From: Trichobilharzia szidati
Lineage: Eukaryota; Platyhelminthes; Trematoda; Strigeidida; Schistosomatidae
Length of the DNA: 64,000 nucleotides
NCBI GenBank assembly: GCA_944472155.2
Contig: OX235279.1
Coordinates: forward strand, 58,873,564 to 58,937,563
Reading direction: 5' to 3'
The translations under genes were made by a program, and so were the position numbers. How positions within the stretch are numbered: position 1 is the stretch's first letter; every line of letters starts with the position of its first letter. Below, one piece after another: positions 39,201 to 49,199 of this stretch. The notes beneath the pieces are model-generated. The model saw only the letters and a program-made list of their open reading frames with translations. It searched no databases and had not been told where the DNA came from.

Positions 39201-42200
39201 TAAGTCGTAAAAGTATATTGTTATTAAGATAAAAGGGTTTAGAGTTTAGCAATAAATTAATGGGTTTCGAATAAATATGAAACCCCTTATAATTTATTTA
39301 GAAAGACAAGAATTACTGGAACAAAACGGTCCACTTAGTAAAGTTTATTCATGGTTCTTTATACCAAATCCGTTCTGAAAATTAATATAGAATACTTACC
39401 AAGTTGGATGTGGCATTCCGCGGGAAATGCAAGTTAAGTTGGTTGCATTAAATCGCCAACCAAATCTTAATTCACTTTCCTCGTTATCTGGCTTCATTCC
39501 TGTTCTCAGTGACAGCTGAGGAATGTGCATCACTTGGATAGTAGTATTCCACGAAGTAGAATTACCTTCATTAGTTGCATGACAGCTATAGTTCCACGTG
39601 TCTTCTAAACTAATAAAATATTTAATACTCTATCATTTCTGTGATGAAAATTTTATGGCATAATTCCACATTATGATTATTTTGAACAAGAGGTATTATG
39701 ATAAAGCAAATAAACATGTGTGTATATTGAAACATATATATTCCATGGACAGAATATTACCACTTGTTATTCACATAAAGCAGCGCTGACATGATGTGAA
39801 CAAACTGAATCGTGGATCTCCGACTAATTCTCAACTATTCAAAAAGTGCACTAATGTGTTGATGATGAGTTGTTACAAAGTAGGCTTTTGCCAAGCATGA
39901 AACATACCGACTTTCTTTCCATGTTAATTATCGTCACACCACTTGAAAAACAGACATAACTAGGTGAACATATTAACGGATATCCAGTCTCTCTCTAACT
40001 CTTAAATTACAATGCATGAAATTTTCAATTGCAGAATCTTTGTGATAAGTGTCTAGGTCTACTAATACAGGCTCTAGCAGCCAAAGCAAATGGTTCACAG
40101 GTATACAATCGGTAAAAAAACAACACACAAATCAGACTAAGCTGTTTAGTCTAAAAGTCAGTCTATGTCTGCCGACCATGTCTACAATCAAGCCATTAGG
40201 CTGACGAACATAATACTTCCGTGAACTTTCGTAAACATTAAATTCAATGATGGTTAAGAAAGGTTATAAGTACACCTTATTTATGAGTGACATAAAGCAA
40301 TGTTTTTAAGAGGACTATTCGAAATTTTGTCCCAAATGAGTTCGTACAATCAATAACAGATTTCAGACCTTATTGGCATACATTTTCGACAGCACCGCGG
40401 TATTACAAGATGGCATTTAAGAGTGCCACAAAACTTATTTAATTCAATAAATTCTTGTGTACTATTCAACAATACAGTGCATGTGTTTTGTGAATGCCTG
40501 TAACATTCAATAGACTTCCAAATAGAAACTTACGTTGTATTTTGAATGGTTAAGAATATATCGTGATTCAAAGGGTCATTTTCATCCTCACGTCTCCATA
40601 CATGAATACGTTTATCATCAGGCTGAAATCCCAGTATATACGACATGTTTGAATTAAAACGTTTAAAGTAAAATTCCGTAAGAGTTGTGGCACGAACTCG
40701 ACACTGAACTGTAGCAGCTCTCCCTAAATTTAAATAAAATGTGGAAATTTCAATAAGTTTAAGGAAAACGTTTAAACTTGAGTAAATACTGTCTATAGAA
40801 TTAATAATAAAGATGGCGTATGCGGAAATTATCCTTAACTACATAAATAATAATAGTATCACTGAATAAAATATGGATTGTTGAACTTTCTGTAAGATAA
40901 CGCAGCAAAAGAATACTTACCAAGGTCCACATAACTATGCATAGTTGTAAGTGGGATCAGCTTTGGAGGAAGAGTAACGTTGAAAAGCATCTCGGCTTCA
41001 GCTATGGAGAGAGAACTGGAACCAGAATATGTTGGAGCGACTGGAATTATGGCAAGACATTTATAAACGCCAGAATCCTTTTCCACCAAGAGAAAATGTA
41101 ATAATTGTCCATTACAGACGTTAAAGCCATAGTTATAAAAGTTTTTATATAAAGCTTTTATAATCCGATGCTGACCTAGCTTATCTGTCACTAATTATGT
41201 ATATGCACTACTTACTTATAATAATGAGTTCGAAATAGAACCTCGAATATTTTCAGCCTGTAGATACGAAGTGTCATTCATTCACTTGACATTTTTGTGA
41301 CCACTTCATACTAATATTTAATCTCATTATTTCATTGTTTTCATCAGGCTTAGACTTTCAGATTCTCTCAGATATGATTAGTGATTATTTTACTCTTATC
41401 AAGTAAGCATACATCTCAAAATGGGACTACATAACTTAGCTGACTATCGGTAAACAAAAACATAATATAAAATGACATTCCTTCCTTACTCTTTAACAGT
41501 CTGACTAAAGAAACACACTTCACAAAAACTATAGAATAAGCAAATTACGCAATTAAGGAAAAAATTCATAATCAACTTGATATGATAATGAGCAATAGTT
41601 TGTGCTCGAAACGTCATCAGTAAATATTACTGTATAACACTGTGAGACTCTATCAAAATAAAAATTTACCCATAATGGAATTACACTCTACCACAGTGCC
41701 CAAGTTTTATTCTTATACCAGTTGAATCATACTTTCACTCCCATTTTGAACATCACCCCGATATTGTCTAATGCCTAATTCATTTCTGAAGTGGATTAAC
41801 CTATATTTACCCACTACGTTTGTCTAACGGTCCTTTTAAGATTTTTCCCGTTAAACCCAGGAAGTTCAAAACCTAGCAAATTCATAAAACGTTGTTTCTT
41901 TCTCATTGTTTGGGCGCATGTGACTGTTGTTCAGTGTAGACGAAAACTGCTGACAATAAAATAATAAAAATCACTGAAATGAAATGAAACCTACTTCCCT
42001 TTTTTAGACAAAGAGTTTACAATTCAAAAGAACGGTTACTGGTTGTTTTCTACACGACCGATGGTGATTCCTCAACAGAAAGATGAAGTACCTAGACAAG
42101 CCACGTCAACTGAGCTTGTGGAGTGAGTTATATTGGCTGTTGGTCTAGGAATTTGATTTTTCGTGCTCGGGAGCATCTACAAGTGTGGTTAAATAAAGGT

Positions 42201-45200
42201 GTAATAAAAACTGTCAGCAGTTGGATGTTAGACCATCTGGTCCGAACCAGCCACAAAGCCAACATTGAGGAATCATTCTCTATCATGTATCAGGTGCCAA
42301 ATAAATTGCCGAAAAAATGCAGGTACCGCATACTCCAAACAGCTGAGGCTATCGCTATTCGCGTTAAACAACCAGTGCTTTCTGTGCAAAAGAAGCAAGT
42401 TCAGCCAATACTGCTGCCCTGGCCTTCAGTAGAGACTATAAATTCATGAATTCTGTATTATTAGTTATCCTTAATTTCTCCTACATTCAGTTTATTGTCA
42501 TGTTGATACTATCGAACTGTAATCTATTGATATTATAATTGATTCAATGTTATTTAAACATAAACATTGTTAATGACACTAATTCATTCACTATTATGAA
42601 TATATGACTGTAGAACCTGATGAAGAAGTTACCGAAAAGAATATTCTTTGTTCAGTGACCATTCTTCTGAAAAAAACTGTTAATGGGCATTTTATTCAGT
42701 TAGTAATTCAGTCTTAAAAATTCAGAGCTCTTGTTTCCGTTACCTGATTTGACTGCACAGCAGCAAAGTAAATCAACTTCATGGTTGTGGTACCGACGTT
42801 CATTGTGTGCAGCTTTTAATCATTGAGTCTGATATACAGTTTATTTGTGTTCACCCAACCAAAGGTTTTACTGTTCAGATAACAAAAAAATCCATTAACT
42901 TTAGAAAGGATGTAGACTGCTCAAAAATTTTAAATAAGTTTTACACAAAACTCGGTATATTTATCTCATGTCAAAAGCATAACTGGCTCTAGACAGATGT
43001 AAATAACTCACTTCTGGATAGGATATCCGCGAAATCCGCAGTAAACCAACTTGATAATTTGTGTTAACTGAAAATTTTTCAGGATTTATTTTCTGTAATT
43101 CAGTCTGAGGATCCCGTTCATGATACCAGTGAATAGTAGGTGGAGGCTGGCCAGCAGCCAAACATTGTAGATAGGCCTCGCTTCCAGCAACCATAGTCTT
43201 TTTGTGTAACCCAACAATGGATGGGCCTGAAATTATGTGTGGACGGCTAGTTTAATTTTACAAGAAGAAACGAATTATCACGATTAATAACTAATTGTTT
43301 TTAGAAACTGCATTAAAAAATGTTGTCATAAGAAAGCCCTTAATTATTGGTCAACAGAATATTTTTAGAATTCGGACTGACATGAGGATGTAAACCGATC
43401 GGTAGAGTTCCGCTCCTGGTGCTTTAGTTAGCAGAATTGATACAGAAAAACTGGAAAGTCACGTATACGAGGCGCTGACATTCAAAATCAAATACTCAGT
43501 TACATTAAAAACAGCCTAAAAAGTACAGAAGGATTCGAGTCCAAAGATTACTCAAAAAGCTAAAATGGTAGTAAACTTATTTCTTAAATGCACCGTTGTG
43601 GGTCCACTGATTATTCCTAATTCTGTTCTTAAAATGCAGCTTTTGATTCATTTAATATGTAGACACATTCGCAAAAAATTATCCGACTGTAGTTATTTTA
43701 TACTTAGAAACTAACTCACAGATATCTCATAGTTATGATACAACTAGTAGATCATTTAATTTATTGTGTTCCTAAAATTTCTCTCTTAGTTTTACAAAAC
43801 GTACATTATTTTCTAGAACTTCGTATTTAGAATCTGGATACAGATTCAGATAATAAACAAATAATTACTTGTCAATTGTATGCGGAACTGTCAGTTCTAA
43901 ATTAAAGATGATAATTACTTTAAAAATATCAGACGTATTATTTTTATCTGAATTATTCTTACCTAAAGGCAGAGACGCGCAGATCAAAGACAGCAGTTTG
44001 CTGTGGCTGTCTAGCAATTACAGTATAAATGCCAGAGTCTTGGTTTGTTGGATTTAAGATTGTTACCCCAGAAGTTGTTATAATATATTTGGCACCTGTC
44101 GTAATTTGAACACCTTGAAAACGCCAGTGGATTGTTGGTGCAGGAAAGGCCTGTATAACACATCTAACGGTAGCTGTAAGGTCTCGGCAACCATCTTCAT
44201 TGAAGCAGTTTATATTCCCCGGTACAACAGGGATCCACTGGTCCTTCGGACAGTCTGTGGCCATGATACTACGCCTAACTATGACACTGACGTCTTTACG
44301 GTCCATTTCAACAAAACGGTTCCCATCTTGTCTTCCCATACGACAAGTGTACCTTCAGCAAGAAAGATGTGTATTTAAAATTCTCTTAATTAAACAAATA
44401 ATGCGCTTAAAAATCCACTTAAAATTCAGTTGGTCATCGTGATTCATGTGAACTTTGGCCTCATGAAAATCCTAAAGAGCAAGACTAGCTACGAATTCAC
44501 AGTTAAAAACATTTTGCGGTTTTCTACTGAGATATTCCTAAAACATATCAGTCACTCAGGTGAATTCCCAAATAACTTTTGGGATAAAATATATAGCGAA
44601 ATAGCTGACAACCTCACTAGATCTAAAAGTGTAGTAATAAGACTGCTAAAATAATGAACTTGTTCAAAATAAATTCGCGTCATATTAAAGTTTGCATCCT
44701 ATATTGAAAGATGGCATCTTCAAAAATTATGAAATGAAAACAAATATCTGTACTCTATAACAAAAGCCTAAATAGTATCTCTTACTAGATCGCTATGGAT
44801 ATCACTAGATTTGGGATTTGCAAGTGGTTATCTTTAGCGAAACAAGAGTGAACTTTCTAATGTTACGAAATGCACCCATTAGTTCATAAGGAGAAACAGT
44901 TTTTGTTCAGCTAAGAAATTTTTCTTCTCAACGCTTCATTTTCAAGCTGTACGGTCGTATTTTTATCACGGAAAAAGGCATTAAGTTTCCCTAGAAACCA
45001 TTCAGTCAATATACATATGATAAGAACAAAGATACCTAAAATGATACATTAAGGAGGTAGAGCTGAAGTGGATGAATTACTAAACTTTTAAGGATTATTA
45101 AATAAGTGAATTATTGTTAAGATTTTAAGATAGTATTTCAAGTCTTATCTATAAAAATTAAGAGTACTATCGTGGCAACAATAAAGATGGCGGAGGTGAA

Positions 45201-48200
45201 GTGAAATAGAATGAATTCAAGTGGTAAAATAGAATAAAATAAAAGAACACTACTATGACCAAGGTAAAGAAAGGGGTTTAACTTTAGATGTTCATTAGGG
45301 TTCATTAGATGTTTGCACAAATGTACCGTTTGCAGAAACTCTTTGTTATCTATGTGATTACATCGACCTAGAATGCATAAACATTACAATGCCAACTAAC
45401 TATCTGAAGCAGCTTTTATTGAGATGCACACTTAATGTGCAGTTTAGATTTAACGATGTCATCTATAACCTAAGGGATGGAGTTGTTATGGGGTCTCCAT
45501 TAAGATCTCTTCTAGCAGATGTCTTCATGGCTGTCTTCGAGAGGTGTCTACTCAAACAAACAATCTCGATTCTGCATATGTATAAGGAATATACTGACGA
45601 CACCTTCATTACTTGTGATGAAAACTCTTCAACTGTTGAGCTTCTAGGTAAATTTAATGGTTCTTACTCATCTGTGCTTTTCACTATCGAAAAACAGTCG
45701 AATTCAGCATTTTACTTCTTAGGTGTCATGCTGGAGAGAAAAAAGAAAAGTAAGTTGAAAAGGGTGAGTTGCTGAAGGCCAACATGTACAGGGCAGTATA
45801 ATAACTTGAACGTTTGGATAACTTTAGGCAGAAAGAGATATCCTGTAGGTTCCCCAAGTTCTCGAAATCGGGAAATCTGCCTTATAGATACAATCGATAT
45901 AGAGCTAGAAAACTCTCGGACAACTCTCTTAAGTGATGGATATCCTAGAAGGTTTATCTACAGAAACATCAAGAAAGAAAACATCCCCAGCCAAATCATA
46001 GTGCCAGAGAAGGCACTGTTTATGAGTTTGGCTTTCAAAGGTGACACTATTTCTGAAGTAATCAAAAGTCATTTATCTAAATGTATTGAAGGCTTTTTTT
46101 ATGCAGCTGACTTACAATTAGTATTTACCAGCCAAAATATGATTCGACAATGCAGTAAGGAGGCACTACTGCCCATGTCCACCTCTATGTGGATATACTC
46201 ATTCACATACTCATATGCATCTAATTACATTGGTGGTTGTGTGTTTTCCGTGCAAGCGTAGCTGAACGCTACGTGGTTTGGTTAATGAAAGGTGAGTAAG
46301 GAAAAGAAAGTCTTGAGTTTGTGAACACCTTCTGGAGTTAGGTCATTTAACCCCATGTGATTTATCCTTTAAAGTTATCTCCAGGACCAAATCCAACCAT
46401 TCCAAGAGCCTACATTTTCTCCACTTATCCATTACGAAAGCTTTAGCTTTACATGAAAAAAACTAAATAATGTGTTCCGAAAAGTTTTGTTAAACCCCTT
46501 TCTTTACCTTGGTCATAGTAGTGTTCTTTTATTTTATTCTATTTTACCACTTGAATTCATTCTATTTCACTTCACCTTCGAAGTCTTTATTATTGTCGCG
46601 ATAGTACTCTTAATTTTTATAGATAAGACTTGAAATACTATCTTAAAATCTTAACAACAATTCACTTATTTCTGATATTAGTAAGAAAATCTAGGTAGAG
46701 TCAAAACATTTACCTTATTAACGAATACAAGACGAAGTTCCACATGGCTCAGCATTAGACTTACGTCACTTGACCAAATATTAGGTATCAAGAATCATTT
46801 TCTGATGCTGTATACATGTGTTGTAATACGGTGAGGAAACTTTAGGAAGGGTAGAAATGGATGGATTGTCCCACAGGAATTAGTGGCTTTTAAACACGTC
46901 AGTGGAAGCATGGAAGTGTGTAGTCATACGTACAGCATATAAGCCACAAGAAAGTTATCAATAGTTGAACTTGTGAATTATCACAGACTACTCATTATAA
47001 ACTGTAATTCATGGTATTTTACATATTAAAGAGGGATGATGACTATCTGTCATTTGCAGATGATGAGCATGAGCACCCAAAAATGAAACATCTAACAACC
47101 AGAGAAACTTTTATTTACTCTTTTGCCACCTTATATATTGATTCAACTTAGTCTGAATTAAAAGTCACGTATAGTGAACAAAGACGTTCAGAAGAAACTG
47201 AAGTCAAAATAGATGACTTCGTTGAAGAATGACATTGGCAAAACAAATAACAAGCGGCAGAATTGCCTAAGAAATCAACTGAGTAAAGTTTTGTAAAAAT
47301 AAAATGAGATATACTGGCGAAAGAATTTCTTATGAGACTTAAAGTTACATGACCACACAAATTTTGGATCTAGAGAGTTGAAATGAACTTGACAGATTAG
47401 TTAAGTGGTCTAGTTGATGCGGATTGACAACATATTGCATGAAGTGTGGCAAGCATCTAGGTCAAAGATATTACTCGACCTACTTCATGGAGCAAACAGA
47501 AGTGTCTAACGTTATGGAAAAAAACATTTCAGAAATTATTGTCGCAAGAAGCATGAATCCAGCTTCATATTGTTATATATATATATCACCTCATCTTAAA
47601 TACAGACGGTTATTCTATGCTTCAGGGAGGCAAAATTCTTGAAAAGACTATAAAAAGTTGACGCTAGTTTAGTTAGAGATACCTTACACCTTCATCGTAA
47701 GAAGAGGTAAGAGAGTCTAAACATATTTTTTATCTTGTTTTAGGAGGTAATATAACCTTACTTTGCCTACCTTATATCTAGTTGTAATTTGGGAATTGTT
47801 CTTTCTAACATCACTTCTTTCAGCATACCATTGTGTGGTCACTGTAAAAAGTTCTTAAATTATAGCCAATGAAATATGAAATGGAATGCAAGTACCCATA
47901 TGGCGTGGTCAACAGACTGAAACCTTTATCACGTCAAAGGATACCAGCTCCATTTGTGAAAAACTTCAAAGAGAAATCGAATCCAAAATCCAAAAGAAAG
48001 GATTAATACGGTCTAGAATAACTCACACATGCATCGCTGAAACTGAGTAACATACGTCTACTGTGAAAAATTCTCCGATTTGTCAGTAGCCTTTCGTATA
48101 TCTATGCACACTCAAAGAAATCAAGATGGTAAGACAGTGAACACAAGGGCTTATGTCGAAGAGCAAAGTGAGAACTAGCATCAACTTAGAAAGCAGTCTA

Positions 48201-48784
48201 GAAATTTCAGTGTACAGCTAAAGTTATTTAAATACAACTAGGAATATACAACGTGTCATTCGAATATATTCGAAAAGATATATCTTAACGTCTGGATTCT
48301 TAAAAATGAAGGCATTGTATTTGATACCATTAATTTTGTGGTAACATTCCATATTTAAAATCAAGTAAGGTCAAATCTGATACCTCTCAAGTATAAGCGG
48401 AAAAAGTCGTGATTTGTGACCCATAATTACAGAATGAAGTATTAAAGCCAATAAAAACAATACATACTTGCCAGAATCATCTGAAGTCACAGAACGGACA
48501 ACCAAAACTAACGCTATTGAGTTTGCTTGGTCTTGATGATAAATTTGAGCCTTGTTTCCATAACCAACAGGACTGTTTGGTTGAGACGGTAGGAACCAAT
48601 CAATTACTGTCTTCTGGTAAGAGTAGGACCTTTGTACACACGTTAAAGCAAGGTTATCACCCCACTGGACGTAGAAGTTACCATCTTCATCCGCCTCTTT
48701 GATATCCAGACATGAAACCATAAATGCACAAATCATCAATACTATAGTTGGAGGAAGCAACATTTCAGGCAAACAAATTGCCAC
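29936..48784 (-). CDS. NCAM/fasciclin-2-like Ig-FN3 cell-adhesion protein, probably GPI-anchored (ten exons, complete)
   Basis: Exons in coding order are 48784-48468, 44352-43963, 43246-43012, 41077-40921, 40723-40534, 39609-39400, 36908-36683, 34723-34412, 32784-32536 and 30283-29936. All junctions are GT-AG and in phase, giving 877 residues. Residues 1-25 form a signal peptide. Five Ig domains follow, with key cysteines at 49/109, 170 (partner missing), 264/321, 374/439 and 490/550. Two FN3 domains lie at about 572-679 and 680-775. The protein ends with a 16-residue hydrophobic tail (862-877) and no cytoplasmic part, which fits a GPI-attachment signal. Five Ig plus two FN3 is the NCAM/Fas2 layout; these proteins mediate homophilic adhesion in nerve and muscle. 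Many N-glycosylation sites are visible. The annotation rests on fold, order and splice logic; orthology to Fas2 itself is not proven. Confidence 0.85.
30284..32535 (-). other. Adhesion gene intron 9
   Basis: AT-rich intron between two well-supported exons. I see no repeat or other gene in it. Confidence 0.6.
32536..32784 (-). CDS. Adhesion gene exon 9: FN3 domain 2
   Basis: Acceptor TTACCTAG and donor CAA|GTAAGT; 83 codons, phase 0. FN3 features are INWIPPINGGSPILGYRIR and LAPLKPGTTYQ; the last strand is in the next exon. Confidence 0.88.
33150..33830. repeat. Probable repeat insertion in adhesion gene intron 8, with SINE-body match
   Basis: The segment from about 33150 is less AT-rich than its surroundings and has open frames on both strands (33293-33550 plus, 33158-33382 minus) with no recognised product. 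From about 33720 to 33830 it matches the body of the SINE at 27756-27895 (TTTCTGTAGCAGT and GCTAGCC.CACG) but lacks the tRNA head. It is probably repetitive; the family is not identified. Confidence 0.45.
34412..34723 (-). CDS. Adhesion gene exon 8: FN3 domain 1
   Basis: Acceptor TTTCAACAG and donor GAG|GTATAT; 104 codons, phase 0 at both ends. The domain shows the FN3 pattern SPINTGGMPTLAYELTYR, then LTGLLGGTNYQLKLFARS and GQGTPYSFSIQT. Confidence 0.9.
34724..36682 (-). other. Adhesion gene intron 7
   Basis: AT-rich intron; nothing recognised. Confidence 0.55.
36683..36908 (-). CDS. Adhesion gene exon 7: rest of Ig5
   Basis: Acceptor ACTCATAG and donor ACA|GTAAGT. The exon encodes TWYRRGEQIL, the DDYVCKATN motif (Cys550) and the linker PGQPT that leads into the first FN3 domain. 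It ends in phase 0. Confidence 0.88.
36909..39399 (-). other. Adhesion gene intron 6
   Basis: AT-rich intron with a (TA)n run near 37917-37950; nothing else recognised. Confidence 0.55.
39400..39609 (-). CDS. Adhesion gene exon 6: end of Ig4, start of Ig5
   Basis: Acceptor TTTTATTAG and donor GTAAGT. The exon encodes DTWNYSCHATNEG (Cys439 of Ig4) and FNATNLTCISRGMPHPT (Cys490 of Ig5). Phases agree on both sides. Confidence 0.87.
40534..40723 (-). CDS. Adhesion gene exon 5: Ig4 core
   Basis: Acceptor AAATTTAG and donor GTAAGT. The exon encodes RAATVQCRV with Cys374 and the HVWRRED strand of Ig4. It ends in phase 2. It has no start codon of its own and is recognised through phase and domain continuity. 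Confidence 0.85.
40921..41077 (-). CDS. Adhesion gene exon 4: end of Ig3, start of Ig4
   Basis: The acceptor GGAAAAG is purine-rich and weak. The exon begins DSGVYKC, giving Cys321 of Ig3, and ends in VDLG at the start of Ig4. The donor is GTAAGT, phase 1. Confidence 0.85.
41578..41712 (+). repeat. Penelope-type terminal repeat candidate, single copy
   Basis: About 130 bases match the palindrome arm at 59579-59697 (reversed), starting TGATA...GAGC, with the motif GCTCGAAACGTC, and ending CCCAAGTTTTAT. The GAGC/GCTC hairpin followed by GAAACGTC resembles the hammerhead ribozyme cores reported in terminal repeats of Penelope-like elements. It lies in adhesion gene intron 3, about 400 bases before a Penelope fragment. 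Confidence 0.5.
42110..42680 (+). mobile_element. Penelope-like element 3' fragment with GIY-YIG endonuclease, copy B1
   Basis: The frame 42123-42449 encodes a GIY-YIG-type C-terminal endonuclease piece: SYIGC, then RAREHLQVW, SWMLDHLVRTSHKAN and a conserved basic end. In Penelope-like elements this domain follows the reverse transcriptase and cuts target DNA. The noncoding tail from 42450 to about 42680 includes CCTGATGAAGAAGTTACCGAAA. The reverse transcriptase is absent, so the copy is 5'-truncated. It lies antisense in intron 3 of the adhesion gene. Two more copies are on the minus strand at 22480-22875 and 28790-29110. Confidence 0.78.
43012..43246 (-). CDS. Adhesion gene exon 3: most of Ig3
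   Basis: The start at 43246 (acceptor AAACTAG after a pyrimidine-rich run) is chosen because it alone keeps the frame with exon 2. The stronger-looking TTTCAG site at 43227-43232 would shift the frame. Ig3 carries Cys264 and the motif PPPTIHWYHE. The donor is GAA|GTGAGT, phase 0. Confidence 0.8.
43963..44352 (-). CDS. Adhesion gene exon 2: end of Ig1 and Ig2
   Basis: The acceptor CTGAAG restores the Lys codon and continues YTC, completing Ig1. Ig2 has Cys170 and Trp182, but the F-strand motif reads DSGIYTV, with Val217 at the cysteine position. The donor is TTTAG|GTAAGA, phase 2. The extra cysteines in NINCFNEDGC might form another bridge. Confidence 0.88.
45101..45280 (+). repeat. Inverted repeat, left arm
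   Basis: Starts AATAAGTGAATTATTGTTAA and ends AAGGGGTTTA; pairs with 46491-46670. Confidence 0.88.
45389..45775 (+). pseudogene. Penelope-like reverse transcriptase fragment
   Basis: The 128-residue open frame includes GVVMGSPLRSLLADVFM and the active-site block YKEYTDDTF with its Asp pair, then NSAFYFLGVML. This order is characteristic of Penelope-type reverse transcriptases, which are related to telomerase. The fingers region before it is missing, and the frame ends in a stop shortly after KRKKS-like basic residues. Confidence 0.75.
45806..46261 (+). pseudogene. Penelope-like linker and start of GIY-YIG domain
   Basis: The frame follows the reverse transcriptase piece after a short break and carries the Penelope linker (LAFKGDTISEVIKSHLSKC, then LQLVFTSQNMI) and the beginning of the GIY-YIG domain (SNYIGGCV). 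The rest of the endonuclease is absent. It is a decayed part of the same element. Confidence 0.7.
46491..46670 (-). repeat. Inverted repeat, right arm
   Basis: Starts TAAACCCCTT and ends TTAACAACAATTCACTTATT; reverse complement of the left arm apart from a few substitutions. Confidence 0.88.
46671..48467. other. Rest of adhesion gene intron 1
   Basis: AT-rich; short open frames only. No repeat or gene could be identified. Confidence 0.45.
48468..48784 (-). CDS. Adhesion gene exon 1: signal peptide and first half of Ig1
   Basis: The ATG at 48784 opens a typical secretory signal (hydrophobic core LLPPTIVLMICAFMV). Ig1 begins after it, with Cys49, Trp63 and the DDSGK end of the F strand. The donor is GTATGT and leaves two bases of a Lys codon. 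No other in-frame ATG precedes the signal sequence. Confidence 0.88.
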
Positions 48785-48973
48785 TATTTGTTTAATAAGT
48801 CAATGCGGCAGATATAAACAAAGATCTAACCTACAGTTTCAGTTAGAAGTAATAAACTATTCCAGGTGCTTTATATCTAAAATTAAGGTTGATGAATCTT
48901 ATTAATACAGGCAAGGAGAAGGAACTAATCCTCGTTTGACCATTCATTATCTTCCATACTTTGTGGTACTTAC

Positions 48974-49199
48974 CTTCAGAAAAAGGAAAGGCGGATTCTA
49001 AACACCACTCTTGCTGTGTCAGGTTTTCAATACACTGTGAATGTATCCAAATAGTTAAATGGCAGAAATTTTCTCCATAGTACATTCCATTCGCACCTGA
49101 CCTACTGTTATGTATTATGTTTTTGCCCATTCCAGCCGTTTTCATTGGTTCTGATCTTGCCTTTCGACGTCCGGCTTCTTCCTCACTAAGCGTCGACAT
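48974..49199 (-). CDS. Possible upstream exon of unknown function
   Basis: An ATG at 49199 opens 75 codons that end at a good donor, GAAG|GTAAGT. The N-terminus is basic and polar (MSTLSEEEAGRRKARSEP), followed by a Cys-containing stretch. I do not recognise the product. It lies 415 bases before the adhesion gene's ATG on the same strand. Joining it to nearby acceptors brings an immediate stop, so it could be the first exon of another transcript, a leader exon with an upstream ORF, or chance. Confidence 0.25.

Larger units (their letters stand above)
45101..46670 (+). mobile_element. Penelope-like element remnant enclosed by 180-bp inverted repeats
   Basis: The central part reads, in pieces on the plus strand, through the Penelope reverse transcriptase and the linker towards the GIY-YIG domain. 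The outer 180 bases at each end (45101-45280 and 46491-46670) are inverted copies of each other with few differences. It lies in intron 1 of the adhesion gene, antisense to it. The element is short (1.57 kb) against intact Penelope-like elements of several kb, so it lacks the N-terminal half. Confidence 0.75.

Noticed and set aside
43012..43226. Adhesion gene exon 3 starting at the TTTCAG acceptor
   Set aside because: It breaks the frame with exon 2, while the acceptor 20 bases upstream keeps it and continues the same Ig3 sequence.
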